DNA of 61,741 nt, taken from an uncultured Collinsella sp. Lineage in GTDB: Bacteria > Actinomycetota > Coriobacteriia > Coriobacteriales > Coriobacteriaceae. Within the stretch, counting starts at the first letter, position 1, and each line of letters starts with the position of its first letter. This document shows, one piece after another, positions 23,957-32,510 of this stretch. Position numbers and translations under genes: made by a program. The stretch lies in NCBI GenBank assembly GCA_902490365.1, contig CABUDQ010000005.1:1-61741 (forward strand), written 5' to 3'. Under the pieces are notes generated by a model. It was given only the letters and a program-made list of their open reading frames with translations, was not told the DNA's origin and did no database searches.

Positions 23957-24020
23957 GAGAGTGGATAATCTCCCACTTTGAGCCCACAAACAGGCTAAAA
24001 ACGGGAGATTATCCACTCTC
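23957..24020. repeat. Perfect 18-base inverted repeat with 28-base loop
   Basis: GAGAGTGGATAATCTCCC at 23957-23974 is repeated as its exact complement at 24003-24020. It has no T run and lies between two GGGGAC-core hairpins in the 425-base gap upstream of the kinase operon and downstream of GH1. Confidence 0.8.
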
Positions 24021-24030
24021 ATTCTGCGGG

Positions 24031-24059
24031 CACTCATTTAAGTACGTCCCCAATGAGTG
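24031..24059. repeat. GGGGAC-core hairpin repeat
   Basis: CACTCATT and AATGAGTG close over TAAGTACGTCCCC. The core is shared with 23890 but the stem sequence differs while staying self-complementary. Confidence 0.75.
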
Positions 24060-24076
24060 CTTTCACTTCTTTTAAC

Positions 24077-24115
24077 AAAACGCCTGGCGGGCATTAACTG
24101 CTCGCCGGGCGTTTT
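24077..24115 (-). terminator. Intrinsic terminator of the beta-glucoside operon
   Basis: AAAACGCC-type arms with GC-rich stems (24077-24092 and 24100-24115) pair around a short loop, with T runs on both sides. It follows the GH1 stop on the minus strand by about 30 bases. Confidence 0.85.
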
Positions 24116-24144
24116 GGTTAGGAGGCTATGGTTGTTGGGAAGCC

Positions 24145-25575
24145 TTAGGCCAGGTCCTCGCCGTTCGTCTCGATGACGTGTTTGTACCAGTCGAAGCTCT
24201 TCTTTTTGGAACGCTTGAGGGTGCCGTTGCCCGCATCATCGCGGTCGACATAGATAAAGCCGTAGCGCTTGGACATCTCGCCCGTGCCGGCAGACACCAG
24301 GTCGATTGGGCCCCAGGTGGTGTAGCCCAGCAGGTCAACGCCGTCCTCGGTCACCGCATCGCGCATCGCGGCGATATGCTGGCGCAGGTAGTCGATACGG
24401 TAGTCGTCGTTGATGGAGCCATCCTCCTCGACAACATCCTTGGCGCCCAGGCCGTTCTCGACCACAAACAGCGGCTTCTGATAACGGTCGTACAGGTCGT
24501 TGAGGGTGATGCGGAAGCCCAGCGGATCGATGGCCCAGCCCCACTGGCTCTCCTGCAGGTAGGGGTTCTTGGCGCCGGCGAAGGCGTTGCCCTGGGTGCG
24601 CTCGACATCGGGGTTATCGGCACCGGCGGAGCAACGGGTGCTGTAATAGCTAAAGCTGATGAAGTCGACGGTGTTGGCGGCCAGGATCTCGCGGTCCTCA
24701 TCCGTCATGCCCACATCGATGCCCAAACGCTCGAGCTTCTTGACGGCATAGGCCGGGTAGTAGCCGCGGCTCTGAACGTCGACGAAGAAATAGTTGCTCT
24801 GGTTGTCAATCTGCGCTTGGCGCACATCGCCCGGACGGCAGCTGTAGGGGTAGTAGCTACCTGCGGCAAGCATGCAACCGATCTTGACCTCAGGGTCGAT
24901 CTCGTGAGCGATCTTGGTTGCCCAAGCGCTGGCGACGAGCTCGTTGTGGGCGGCCAGGTACTCGACGGCCTCCTTGTTCTCGCCCTCCTCAAAGACCAGA
25001 CCGGCACCCATAAACGGCAGGTGCAAGATCATATTGATCTCGTTGAAGGTAAGCCAGTACTTTACCAGGCCCTTGTAGCGGGTGAAGATCGTGGTCGCGA
25101 GGTTCTTGTAGAAGTCGATGAGCTTGCGGTTGCGCCAGCCGCCGTACTCCTTGATGAGGTGAATCGGGCAGTCGAAGTGCGTGATGGTCACGAGCGGCTC
25201 AATGCCGTGCGCCTGACACTCGCGGAACACGTCCTCGTAGAAGGCCAGGCCGGCCTCGTTGGGCTCAGTCTCGTCGCCGTTGGGGAAGATGCGGGTCCAG
25301 GCCAGGCTCATGCGGAAGGTCTTAAAGCCCATCTCGGCAAAGAGGGCGATGTCCTCCTTGTAGTGGTGATAGAAATCGATGCCGGTCTGCGCGGGGTAGT
25401 AATAGCCGTCCTCGAAGTCGAGCATCTTGCGCTGGCCGGAGACCACCGCATAGCGCTCGGGGCCGTGCGGCGCCACGTCCACGTTGGCCAGGCCGCGGCC
25501 ATCCACGTCGTAAGCGCCCTCGCACTGGTTGGCAGCCGTCGCGCCGCCCCACAGGAAGTCTTTACGGAAAGCCAT
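24145..25575 (-). CDS. GH1 6-phospho-beta-glucosidase
   Basis: This 476-residue cytoplasmic enzyme is a glycoside hydrolase family 1 member. The acid/base glutamate is E179 in TFNEIN and the nucleophile is E373 in VVENGLG. The S428-K436-Y438 triad in VSAGTGEMSKRYGF is the phosphate-binding signature that separates 6-phospho-beta-glucosidases from ordinary beta-glucosidases. It would split the phosphorylated beta-glucoside delivered by the EIIBC at 27774-29144 into glucose 6-phosphate and the aglycone or sugar. It is the last gene of a five-gene minus-strand operon. It could be called bglA or ascB, but the sequence does not decide which. Confidence 0.93.
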   Translation of the reverse strand: MAFRKDFLWGGATAANQCEGAYDVDGRGLANVDVAPHGPERYAVVSGQRKMLDFEDGYYYPAQTGIDFYHHYKEDIALFAEMGFKTFRMSLAWTRIFPNGDETEPNEAGLAFYEDVFRECQAHGIEPLVTITHFDCPIHLIKEYGGWRNRKLIDFYKNLATTIFTRYKGLVKYWLTFNEINMILHLPFMGAGLVFEEGENKEAVEYLAAHNELVASAWATKIAHEIDPEVKIGCMLAAGSYYPYSCRPGDVRQAQIDNQSNYFFVDVQSRGYYPAYAVKKLERLGIDVGMTDEDREILAANTVDFISFSYYSTRCSAGADNPDVERTQGNAFAGAKNPYLQESQWGWAIDPLGFRITLNDLYDRYQKPLFVVENGLGAKDVVEEDGSINDDYRIDYLRQHIAAMRDAVTEDGVDLLGYTTWGPIDLVSAGTGEMSKRYGFIYVDRDDAGNGTLKRSKKKSFDWYKHVIETNGEDLA

Positions 25576-25726
25576 GCATCAATCCTTTCACACGCTGTTT
25601 GTCGTGGTTTCAGTATCCCCGTAAGCAGCGCGCTACTCAACGGCAACGACGCAGGCCGACACTTCTTTTCGCACACGGCGGCCCGGCAGCCGCCCCTGCC
25701 TGACACTTTCTGATACCGCCGCCCCA

Positions 25727-25763
25727 AACCACCACAAAGGGGACAGGCACCTTTGTGGTGGTT
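25727..25763. repeat. GGGGACAGG-core hairpin with 14-base stem
   Basis: AACCACCACAAAGG (25727-25740) and its exact complement (25750-25763) flank GGACAGGCA. Together they show the GGGGACAG core within a different, perfectly paired stem. It lies in the gap between DUF4867 and GH1. Confidence 0.75.
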
Positions 25764-25774
25764 GGGGACGGTTT

Positions 25775-25910
25775 GTCTCGATCTGTAACAGGTAGGCAGC
25801 CAAAACCGGGCTTGGTGTTACAGATCGAGATTTTCGGGCAGCCCCCCGCAGTTTGTCTAAATCTGTAACAGGTAGAGACGATTTAGCCCGCTAGATGTTA
25901 CAAATCGAGA
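25775..25910. repeat. Two tandem copies of a 56-base palindromic repeat
   Basis: Copy 1 (25775-25830) and copy 2 (25855-25910) are 80 bases apart. Each has ends of the type TCT(CG/AA)ATCTGTAACA and the complement TGTTACA(G/A)ATCGAGA, with different loops that both start GGTAG. They fill the end of the 344-base gap behind DUF4867. No T run is present, so they are not ordinary terminators. Confidence 0.7.
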
Positions 25911-25919
25911 CGGAAGATG

Positions 25920-26564
25920 CTAGTCACAGGCGATGTCGAGGTTCTTGCCGACGAGGCCCACGTAGCCGCCCTCGGCAGCCTTGGGACTATCTGCGTGGCA
26001 GAGAACCCACTTGTCGGCCTTCCAGTAGCAGTAGCTGTCACCGGCGGCAGGCATGTCGGCTGCGGCCTCGGGGCGCGGGCCATTGGTGCCCGCCGGCAGC
26101 GCCACCATCACCTGGAAGCCGCCGTCGTCGACCATGCAGGGCGTGTAGTGAAGCGTGGTGGCGTAAACCTCGACGAGCGTGCCGGCGGGCGCGCGAAAGG
26201 CCTTGACCTGAGCGGTGTCGAGCTTGCCGTCGACAATTTGCTCGCGCTTGGCCAGCAGCAGAATAAAGTCGCGCGCACCCAAATTAAACTCACTGGCACG
26301 GTGATACTCCAGACAGTTGAGGCGCGTGTTGTGGCCGTTGCACCAGCCCGGCTGGAACGGACGGCCGCCGTACATGAGCAGGCCGAGCGTGTCGACACCC
26401 TCAACCTGCTCGAGCTCGGGTGCGGAGGCCACGTACTTGGTGCCCTCGGGAATGGGAGTAGCCGCAAGCGCCTCGACAAGCGGGGCGGTCAGGTTGGACG
26501 GCACGTCGTCCCACACGCGACCATAGGATTTGAACTCGGGATCTGATACAGAGTAGATATGCAT
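25920..26564 (-). CDS. DUF4867 family protein
   Basis: This 214-residue protein starts MHIYSVSDPEFKSYGRVW and matches the DUF4867 family, small cupin-like proteins found in carbohydrate clusters of Firmicutes and Actinobacteria. Residues such as CNGHNTRLNCLEYHRASEFN (about 75-95) carry histidines and a glutamate placed as in a metal-binding cupin; a sugar-epimerase or lyase role is possible but untested. I chose the ATG at 26564 because AGGAG lies just upstream and the family starts there; the longer frame to 26600 has no ribosome-binding site. It lies between the esterase and GH1 genes of the beta-glucoside operon. Confidence 0.85.
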   Translation of the reverse strand: MHIYSVSDPEFKSYGRVWDDVPSNLTAPLVEALAATPIPEGTKYVASAPELEQVEGVDTLGLLMYGGRPFQPGWCNGHNTRLNCLEYHRASEFNLGARDFILLLAKREQIVDGKLDTAQVKAFRAPAGTLVEVYATTLHYTPCMVDDGGFQVMVALPAGTNGPRPEAAADMPAAGDSYCYWKADKWVLCHADSPKAAEGGYVGLVGKNLDIACD

Positions 26565-26687
26565 GTTCGCTCCTGTTCGTTTATGTGACAGTATGAACAT
26601 TCTAGAACATCATTCATCCACGACCACGATCAATACCGAAAACATTGCATGACGAAATCACCCGCTCAAAAAGCGACATGCAGCTTC

Positions 26688-27668
26688 CTAGTCGAGATAA
26701 TCTTTAAGAAACTCAATAACGCTCATACACCAGTAGTCGGTCTCCGGCGCATGGGGCTTCATCAATGCGTGCCCCCCTTCTGAATACATGACTCCCTCAT
26801 GGTGTACTCCAGCTGCATCCAGAGCATCGACCATCTTTTCATAATTGTCGGGCGATACAATATCATCGTCAGCGCATTGCCAAAGATATGTCGGAGGATA
26901 CTGCTCCCACACATGCTGATTAATACAGAAATCATCGAGCGAGTCGCGACCAGCCCCGCCGCACACCGAATCAAGAAATCTATTGTCTGATGCGTTCTCA
27001 AAGCCACGAAGATCAATCGGTGCATAACACAGGACCAAGGCTTTGGGTGCCTCGCATCCGTAGGACGCAAATCCCTTGTTGTCCGTCCCCCACTCGGCAG
27101 TTAAATGCGCACCAGCAGAAAAGCCGATAACTGCATAACTTTTTGCGACATTAAATTTCGCTGAATTCTCGAAGACAAAACGGACAGCTCGATTTAAATC
27201 GTCGATTGGACGCGGCATCAAAGGCTCGACCCTCACCCTGTATGACAGCACGAACACGTTATAGCCCGCATCGTTGAGCTCGGGGGCAACGGGAAAGCCT
27301 TCCATTTGATGACAAACGCTCTGATAACCTCCGCCCGAAACCGCAATGATAAAGGGAGCCCCGGGTCTCCCGGGAAAGAAGAACAGTTTCGTGTTGCGTC
27401 GAGTCGGATCACGGATGCAGTCGGCTTCATCCCATATATCGTAGGCAACTTGCCTCCCGTCATCCACGAGCTCGACAATCCGATTCAATCCACGCAAAAC
27501 GCGAGTAGTTTCATATGGATTAGCATCAGAATTCATATGAGACACGATGGGTTTATTCCACATGCGCTCCCAAGTTGAAGGCCGGCAAAGCATAAGGTGC
27601 TCGCCAAAGCCAGCGAACTCAGGAAGGAGCGCGATTTCGCCAAACGTCATATCGGCTGTAATTGTCAT
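26688..27668 (-). CDS. Alpha/beta-hydrolase, acetyl-xylan-esterase-like
   Basis: This 326-residue cytoplasmic protein is an alpha/beta hydrolase. The oxyanion region reads IIAVSGGGYQSV, the nucleophile serine is in GFSAGAH, the acid is in CADDDIVS and the histidine in EGGHALM. The layout is like the hormone-sensitive-lipase/BD-FAE group that removes acyl groups from sugars. Placed between the PTS permease and DUF4867, it probably deacylates an imported phosphorylated beta-glucoside so that GH1 can act; this is inference from context. The codons are more AT-rich than in the neighbouring GH1 gene, hinting that this operon half was assembled from different sources. Confidence 0.85.
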   Translation of the reverse strand: MTITADMTFGEIALLPEFAGFGEHLMLCRPSTWERMWNKPIVSHMNSDANPYETTRVLRGLNRIVELVDDGRQVAYDIWDEADCIRDPTRRNTKLFFFPGRPGAPFIIAVSGGGYQSVCHQMEGFPVAPELNDAGYNVFVLSYRVRVEPLMPRPIDDLNRAVRFVFENSAKFNVAKSYAVIGFSAGAHLTAEWGTDNKGFASYGCEAPKALVLCYAPIDLRGFENASDNRFLDSVCGGAGRDSLDDFCINQHVWEQYPPTYLWQCADDDIVSPDNYEKMVDALDAAGVHHEGVMYSEGGHALMKPHAPETDYWCMSVIEFLKDYLD

Positions 27669-27773
27669 AGCTAGTCACTCCAAAAATGAGGGTGGGCTCG
27701 CGTGAATCAACGGCAAGCCCACCACATGCAATCTGCCGCGGGGTTTTCGGCAGCTTACATCCCAAATAATTGT

Positions 27774-29144
27774 CTACTCCACTACTGCCTCTTCATCAGG
27801 GCGATACAGGATGTAAACGAGAACGAAGTTAAGAATTAAACCGACGACATTGCAAAGAATTGCGCCGATGAGGCTGCTCATATCACCAGAAGGATCCATA
27901 TAACCGGGGAAGCTAAAAATGCCGCTCGACGTCATAACGAACGTACAGGTGTTGAAAATCGCCGGGATAACAGCACTGATTGCTCCGGCGACCATGGAAG
28001 CGATAATGATCTTCTTGTGCTCCAAGATGATGCCGTACAGCGCCGGTTCCGTAATCCCGAAAAAGCCCGTAATGGCACAGCTGAACCCAAGACTCTTTTC
28101 ACTCGGGTCCTTCGAGCGGAGGGCAAACGCCAAACAAGCGCCGACAACACCCATGCTGCAGCAGAGAAGTCCAAGGATAGGATCGGAGCCGACGGTCATA
28201 ATATTGTTGATGGAAAGCACGATCAGGGCCCAATGGAGTCCAAGGGGGATCATAACGAGACCGAATATCGGCCCGAGAATAACGCCGCAAAGGACGGGGC
28301 TGAACTGATAGACCGCCAGCACTGCAGTCGCAAGCAAAGAGCTCGCCTGCTGAATAACGGGGCCGATCACAAGGAGCGAGACGGGGGCGGCAACAGCAAC
28401 CGTCAGGAACGGGACGAGCGCAAATGCCACAACATCGGGAAGAACCGCCCGCAGCCACTTATTAAGAACGGATGCGAACCAAGCCGCCACGATAGCAGGA
28501 AACACCGTGGAGGAATAGCTCACCATTGTGAACTTCATGCCGAGCAAATCCAGCGCATCGCCCGCTCCGGCCGCAGCAACGAAAGTCGGATAAATCAGGA
28601 TTGCACCGAGTACCGCACCGATATATCGATCGGTTCCAAAGAACTGAGCAGCAGATGATCCGACAAGAACGGGCAGAAAATACATGCAGGCATTTCCCAT
28701 GCCGTACAGCAGAGTGTATATTCCGCTCTCGGCGGAAACAGCACCCGCCGTCGTCAGAATACTAAGGACGGCGTTTATCATTCCGCATGCGATCAAGGCA
28801 GGAAGAACGGGCATCATGATGCCGCTGATGAGCTTCATTAGCTTTCCCAGACAGCCCTTAGTCTCTCCTTCGCTTGCCTCGGAATCTCCGGCATCAATCC
28901 CGGTTTCCTTGGCAACGATTTCATAGACCTTATCGACCTTAGGTCCCACAATCACCTGATATTGCCCCGCGGAATGGCGAATGTCGATCACGCCATCAAT
29001 CGCCTTGACTTTTGCATCGTCTACGATGCTTTCGTCCTTAAGGTTGAACCTTAAACGAGTCATGCAGTGAGCTACAAATGTAACGTTGTCTGCGCCGCCC
29101 ACCATCTCGAGAATCTCGGCAGCGAGCTTGGTTGTATCTGCCAT
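27774..29144 (-). CDS. PTS beta-glucoside-type EIIBC
   Basis: This 456-residue permease has an N-terminal EIIB domain (1-90) with the phospho-cysteine C27 in HCMTRLRF, and a C-terminal EIIC domain of about ten helices (105-445) with the substrate motif GITEPALYG. There is no EIIA domain, so phosphate must come from an EIIA encoded elsewhere. It imports and phosphorylates a beta-glucoside. I chose ATG 29144: GGGAG lies 11 bases upstream, whereas the ATG at 29162 has no ribosome-binding site and would put this site inside the gene. It lies between the antiterminator and the esterase. Confidence 0.9.
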   Translation of the reverse strand: MADTTKLAAEILEMVGGADNVTFVAHCMTRLRFNLKDESIVDDAKVKAIDGVIDIRHSAGQYQVIVGPKVDKVYEIVAKETGIDAGDSEASEGETKGCLGKLMKLISGIMMPVLPALIACGMINAVLSILTTAGAVSAESGIYTLLYGMGNACMYFLPVLVGSSAAQFFGTDRYIGAVLGAILIYPTFVAAAGAGDALDLLGMKFTMVSYSSTVFPAIVAAWFASVLNKWLRAVLPDVVAFALVPFLTVAVAAPVSLLVIGPVIQQASSLLATAVLAVYQFSPVLCGVILGPIFGLVMIPLGLHWALIVLSINNIMTVGSDPILGLLCCSMGVVGACLAFALRSKDPSEKSLGFSCAITGFFGITEPALYGIILEHKKIIIASMVAGAISAVIPAIFNTCTFVMTSSGIFSFPGYMDPSGDMSSLIGAILCNVVGLILNFVLVYILYRPDEEAVVE

Positions 29145-29212
29145 AAATACCATTTCTCCCATGTTGAGTTTTATATGTAACCATCAGCAAAGCGCGCGCC
29201 TTTGCCAACTAA

Positions 29213-30052
29213 TTACCTTGTTTTCGATGCAATTCGATTGATGTGCATCATGAGGTAGAGTCTTTCTTCGTCTATAAGTTCCCGCCCCGTCAGTCGGCTG
29301 AGAACAGAAGCAATATCATCGGCGCACATTGATGCCACCGGATATTCTTTTTTGAGCGAGAGGTACATCTTGCGGTTGTCGCTCACGATGCTTTCGCCAG
29401 AGTTCAACCTATTGAATAAGTACTGAAGATGGGTTGCGAACCTTGCGTAATCGAAACCTTCCCGATCAACTTGAATGCCAAGCCGATTTTCAACAGCAAC
29501 GGTTGACTCCTCCAGAACACGATCGTAGATATCCGCGCTAAACTCTTTAACTACTTCGCATGAGTCCGAATCGGCCATGTTATTGATAAACGCCATGGCA
29601 ATTCCAACTGCCTCATGAGCTGGAAGCCTAACGTTAAGACGTTTCCTGATTATCTTAAGTGCATACTCGCCGATTCTAAATTCGACGGGATATTGTTGGC
29701 GGACATCAAACGATAAAGGCATGCGGACAACGATATTTTGCTCTTTGCGCTTAACCGCATACGCGATATGGTCCGCAAGGATAAACGGCAAATTAGGGCT
29801 CACCTCATAAGACAGCAAACCTGTCGACATATCAATAACATCCGAGGTAAGCTCGAGAAGCTCGTCGGGGACCTCGTCAACGAGAGCGATGTAGCGAGAG
29901 CTAACGTTATAAAACGTTCGTTGAATCTCCGAAAGAGGGACCTCGTCTCCGACATTCTTAAACCCCAGACCACGGCCGAATGCAACCAACTGTCTGCCAT
30001 TTCCATCGACGCAGAGGACAGCGCTGGTATTAATTCGTTTAACAATTTCCAT
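29213..30052 (-). CDS. BglG/LicT-family transcription antiterminator
   Basis: This 279-residue regulator has an N-terminal RNA-binding CAT domain (1-55, starting MEIVKRINTSAVLC) and two PTS-regulation domains, PRD1 (about 65-170, with ADHIAYAV) and PRD2 (about 175-279, with MMHINRI). In this family, PTS-dependent phosphorylation of PRD histidines decides whether the protein dimerises, binds a RAT hairpin and lets RNA polymerase pass a terminator. A matching RAT/terminator pair lies just upstream of its own gene. The start at 30052 follows AGGGGGG; the longer frame to 30103 would run into the terminator hairpin. It heads the beta-glucoside operon. Confidence 0.92.
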   Translation of the reverse strand: MEIVKRINTSAVLCVDGNGRQLVAFGRGLGFKNVGDEVPLSEIQRTFYNVSSRYIALVDEVPDELLELTSDVIDMSTGLLSYEVSPNLPFILADHIAYAVKRKEQNIVVRMPLSFDVRQQYPVEFRIGEYALKIIRKRLNVRLPAHEAVGIAMAFINNMADSDSCEVVKEFSADIYDRVLEESTVAVENRLGIQVDREGFDYARFATHLQYLFNRLNSGESIVSDNRKMYLSLKKEYPVASMCADDIASVLSRLTGRELIDEERLYLMMHINRIASKTR

Positions 30053-30065
30053 GTGTCCCCCCCTA

Positions 30066-30155
30066 AACAGAACAAGGCTCCCGAAGCAGAATCCGACAAT
30101 CAATGTCGACAGATGCTGCTTCAGGAGCCTTGCCTGAATATCACTCTGAGGACTA
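30066..30155 (-). promoter_or_regulatory. RAT antiterminator and overlapping terminator in the operon leader
   Basis: On the minus strand the leader holds a RAT-like sequence (AGTGATATTCAGGCAAGGCT, within 30125-30152) that overlaps the first arm of a terminator. The terminator arms are 17 bases (30116-30132 and 30073-30089), with TTGTTCTGTTT after the second arm. The overlap means that folding the RAT excludes the terminator, as in sacB and licS leaders. It should be controlled by the antiterminator encoded directly downstream. Confidence 0.8.
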
Positions 30156-30252
30156 GTTTAAGCGAGCTAGTGCTAATGACCTCGAATAAACACTTCTAAA
30201 CAGTTAAACGGTCGATATCTCCGTGTGAACGGTTTGGAGGCAGAGGGCGGCC

Positions 30253-30741
30253 CTATGCCTGCTGATAGTGCAGGTGCTTCTCGTCGATATCGGCCAGGTC
30301 GCGGTCGAGATAACGACGCGCAAGCCAGTTGGCCATGGGGAGGTTCTGGTCCAGGTAGTTACCGCACTCCTCGGGAGCGGCGCCGGGGATATCGCCCTCA
30401 AAGCCCGCGACAAACTCGAACAGCTCGCGCACGAGCGGCAAGATCTCCTCGCTCGTCAGCTCACCAAAGACAACCAGGTAAAAGCCCGTGCGGCAGCCCA
30501 TGGGGCCAAAGTAGACAATGCGGCTCGACCACTCGGCATGATTGCGGAGGAACGTGGCACCCAGATGCTCGATGGTGTGGCACTCCGCCGTGTTCATAAC
30601 TGGCTCCTTGTTGGGCGTGGTCAGGCGCAGGTCAAAGGTGGTGACGGCGGCGCCGGTCGCCGGATCGTGGTCGATGCGGCTCACATACACGCCGGGCTCG
30701 AGCAGCAGATGGTCAACGGAAAAACTCGCGATGCGCTCCAT
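30253..30741 (-). CDS. luxS: S-ribosylhomocysteine lyase (AI-2 synthase)
   Basis: This 162-residue protein is LuxS. It has the metal motif H55-T-I-E-H59, the third ligand C126 in EECGNYLDQN and the catalytic C83 in GPMGCRTGFY. It cleaves S-ribosylhomocysteine to homocysteine and DPD, which cyclises to autoinducer-2, and so belongs both to methyl-cycle recycling and to signalling. The protein is cytoplasmic and a dimer in its family. It lies alone between the beta-glucoside operon and the FGGY kinase, with a repeat/terminator upstream. Confidence 0.96.
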   Translation of the reverse strand: MERIASFSVDHLLLEPGVYVSRIDHDPATGAAVTTFDLRLTTPNKEPVMNTAECHTIEHLGATFLRNHAEWSSRIVYFGPMGCRTGFYLVVFGELTSEEILPLVRELFEFVAGFEGDIPGAAPEECGNYLDQNLPMANWLARRYLDRDLADIDEKHLHYQQA

Positions 30742-30756
30742 GGCAGATCCTCTCGG

Positions 30757-30836
30757 TAGTCAATTTGGGACGGGGCTCTTTTAGCTGGTTCGAATGATCG
30801 CACCAATCATACCAGTCAAAAAAGCCCCATCCCAAA
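30757..30836. repeat. Inverted repeat behind the FGGY kinase; inverted copy at 37 kb
   Basis: Arms at 30764-30789 and 30811-30836 pair almost fully (TTTGGGACGGGGCT against AGCCCCATCCCAAA). On the minus strand this ends the kinase transcript with a T run. The first 30 bases from GTAGTCAATTTGGGAC recur inverted at 37128-37158, beyond the sugar locus. Confidence 0.75.
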
Positions 30837-30876
30837 TGAGCTGCCCGGGAATAGCCTGCGGGCGCCGCGCAGTCGC

Positions 30877-32367
30877 CTAGGCAGTGTAGGCAATGGTCGC
30901 GTCGACGGCGTGACGCCAGCCGGCGATCTTTTTGGCTCGTTCGTCGGCGGACATGGCAGGCTCCACGATGCCGCGAGCGCCGTAGACGTCAACGACGTCG
31001 CGCGTGTACATGCCCAGCGCAATGCCGCAGGCCCAGGCCGCACCCAGACCGCTCATCTCGTCGTTGCTCGCGATGCGGATGGGCGAGCCAACCAAGTCGC
31101 TCTCAAACTGCATCAGGTACGCGTCGCGCGTGGGGCCGCCGTCAACACGAAGCTCGGCCAGTGCCGCGCCCGAATCCTCGACCATCGCATCAATCACGTC
31201 AAAGATCTGATAGGCGATCGACTCGTCGGCGGCCTTTACGAACTCCGCACGGCCCGTGGTGCGCGTCATGCCAAAGACGCAGGCCTCGGCGTCACTCGCC
31301 CAGTGCGGCGCGCCCAAACCGGTAAACGCCGGCACAAAGTAGACGCGACTCGCCGGATTGGCGGCGTAGCACAGGTCGGTAACTTCCTCGGGGTTATTGA
31401 TGAGCTCAAGATCGTCGCGCAGCCACGTCTTGACGGCGCCGGCGTAGCTCACGTTGCCCTCGAGAACATACTCGGTCACACCGTCCATACGCCATGCGAG
31501 CGAGCTCGAAAGCCCATGCGAGCTGGCGACGAACTCGTCGCCGACGTTCATCATGACCGAGCTTCCGGTGCCATAGGTCGCCTTGGCCATGCCGCGGCTA
31601 TGGCAGCCCTGGGCAAACAAGGCGGCATGGCTGTCGCCGAGCACGCCGTGAATGGGCACGGGCGCCGGCAAAAAGCCGCCCAGGTCCGTTGTACCGAACA
31701 GGCCATCGGAATCGGTCACCTGCGGCAGGCACGCCGGATTGACACCAAAGGCCTCGCACACAGGCTCGCTCCAGCAGCCACGGCGCAGGTCAAAAAGCTG
31801 CGTGCGGCTGGCATTGGACCAGTCGCAGCGGAACTCCACGCCGCCCGTGAGCGTCCAGACCACCCAGGCATCGATGGTGCCCAGGCACAGTTCGCCTGCC
31901 GCCGCGGCCTCGGCAGCCGCGGGAACGTTCGCGAGGATCCAAGTCATCTTGCCCGCCGGGTAGTAGGGCGAGAGCACCAGACCCGTCGTGTCACGCACCA
32001 GCTCGGCCACGCCTTCGCGCGCAGCCAGCTCGTCGCACAGCTCGCGGGCGCGGGCGCACTGCCACACCACGGCATCGCACAGCGGCTCGCCCGTCGTGCG
32101 GCTCCAGGCAACGGTGGTCTCGCGCTGGTTGGAAATGCCAACGCCGGCGACGTCGGCCGGATCGACCCCGGTCTCCTCCACCACGGTGCGTGCCACAGCC
32201 AGCACGTTGGCGGCGATCTCGGCCGGGTCATGGCTCACCCAGCCGGCCTCGTTGACAATCTGGCGATGCGAGCGATCGGCGCGATGGATCAGATGGCCGC
32301 CCTCGTCCACCAGCAGCGCCTTAGTACCCTGTGTGGACTGATCGATTCCGATGATGTATTTGCTCAT
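30877..32367 (-). CDS. FGGY-family carbohydrate kinase, glycerol-kinase-like
   Basis: This 496-residue kinase has the FGGY layout: phosphate-1 loop GIDQSTQGTKALLVD at the start, substrate aspartate in HGVLGDSHAALF, nucleotide-binding YGTGSSVMMN, and VDGGPTRDAYLMQ near the end. It resembles glycerol kinase (for example CDWSNASRTQLFD), and automated tools would probably call it glpK. However, GDSHAALF and GTGSSVMM differ from the usual GDQQAALFGQ and GTGCFMLMN wording. It also sits behind split transketolase genes and a fucose-isomerase-like gene rather than glp genes. A ketose or polyol kinase role is therefore more likely than glycerol. AGGAGA precedes the ATG. Confidence 0.85.
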   Translation of the reverse strand: MSKYIIGIDQSTQGTKALLVDEGGHLIHRADRSHRQIVNEAGWVSHDPAEIAANVLAVARTVVEETGVDPADVAGVGISNQRETTVAWSRTTGEPLCDAVVWQCARARELCDELAAREGVAELVRDTTGLVLSPYYPAGKMTWILANVPAAAEAAAAGELCLGTIDAWVVWTLTGGVEFRCDWSNASRTQLFDLRRGCWSEPVCEAFGVNPACLPQVTDSDGLFGTTDLGGFLPAPVPIHGVLGDSHAALFAQGCHSRGMAKATYGTGSSVMMNVGDEFVASSHGLSSSLAWRMDGVTEYVLEGNVSYAGAVKTWLRDDLELINNPEEVTDLCYAANPASRVYFVPAFTGLGAPHWASDAEACVFGMTRTTGRAEFVKAADESIAYQIFDVIDAMVEDSGAALAELRVDGGPTRDAYLMQFESDLVGSPIRIASNDEMSGLGAAWACGIALGMYTRDVVDVYGARGIVEPAMSADERAKKIAGWRHAVDATIAYTA

Positions 32368-32479
32368 GTACTCTCCTGTCTCCCCCGTCGATTCAAAACT
32401 AAAACCCGACGGACAAGGAGCGAGTGGCCGACCGGCTCATGAGAGCGCAGCCGGCCTGCTCAGAATTCAACCTAAAAGG

Positions 32480-32510
32480 ATTGGTGCAAACCTGTCCCCG
32501 ATGCACCAAT
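32480..32510. repeat. Hairpin with GGGGACAGG core abutting the transketolase stop
   Basis: ATTGGTGCA and TGCACCAAT (32480-32488, 32502-32510) pair perfectly around AACCTGTCCCCGA. It shares the GGGGACAG core of the dispersed family with yet another stem. Its end overlaps the stop codon of the gene at 32510. Confidence 0.7.

Noticed and set aside
24178..25713. 511-codon open frame on the plus strand
   Set aside because: It lies entirely opposite the GH1 gene, whose active-site motifs are intact. GC-rich codons leave the opposite strand open.
30877..32367. Naming the FGGY kinase glpK
   Set aside because: The neighbours are a sugar isomerase and transketolase, and the substrate loop differs from typical glycerol kinase; the symbol would be misleading.
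30910..32442. 510-codon open frame on the plus strand
   Set aside because: It is antisense to the FGGY kinase, which has all family motifs.
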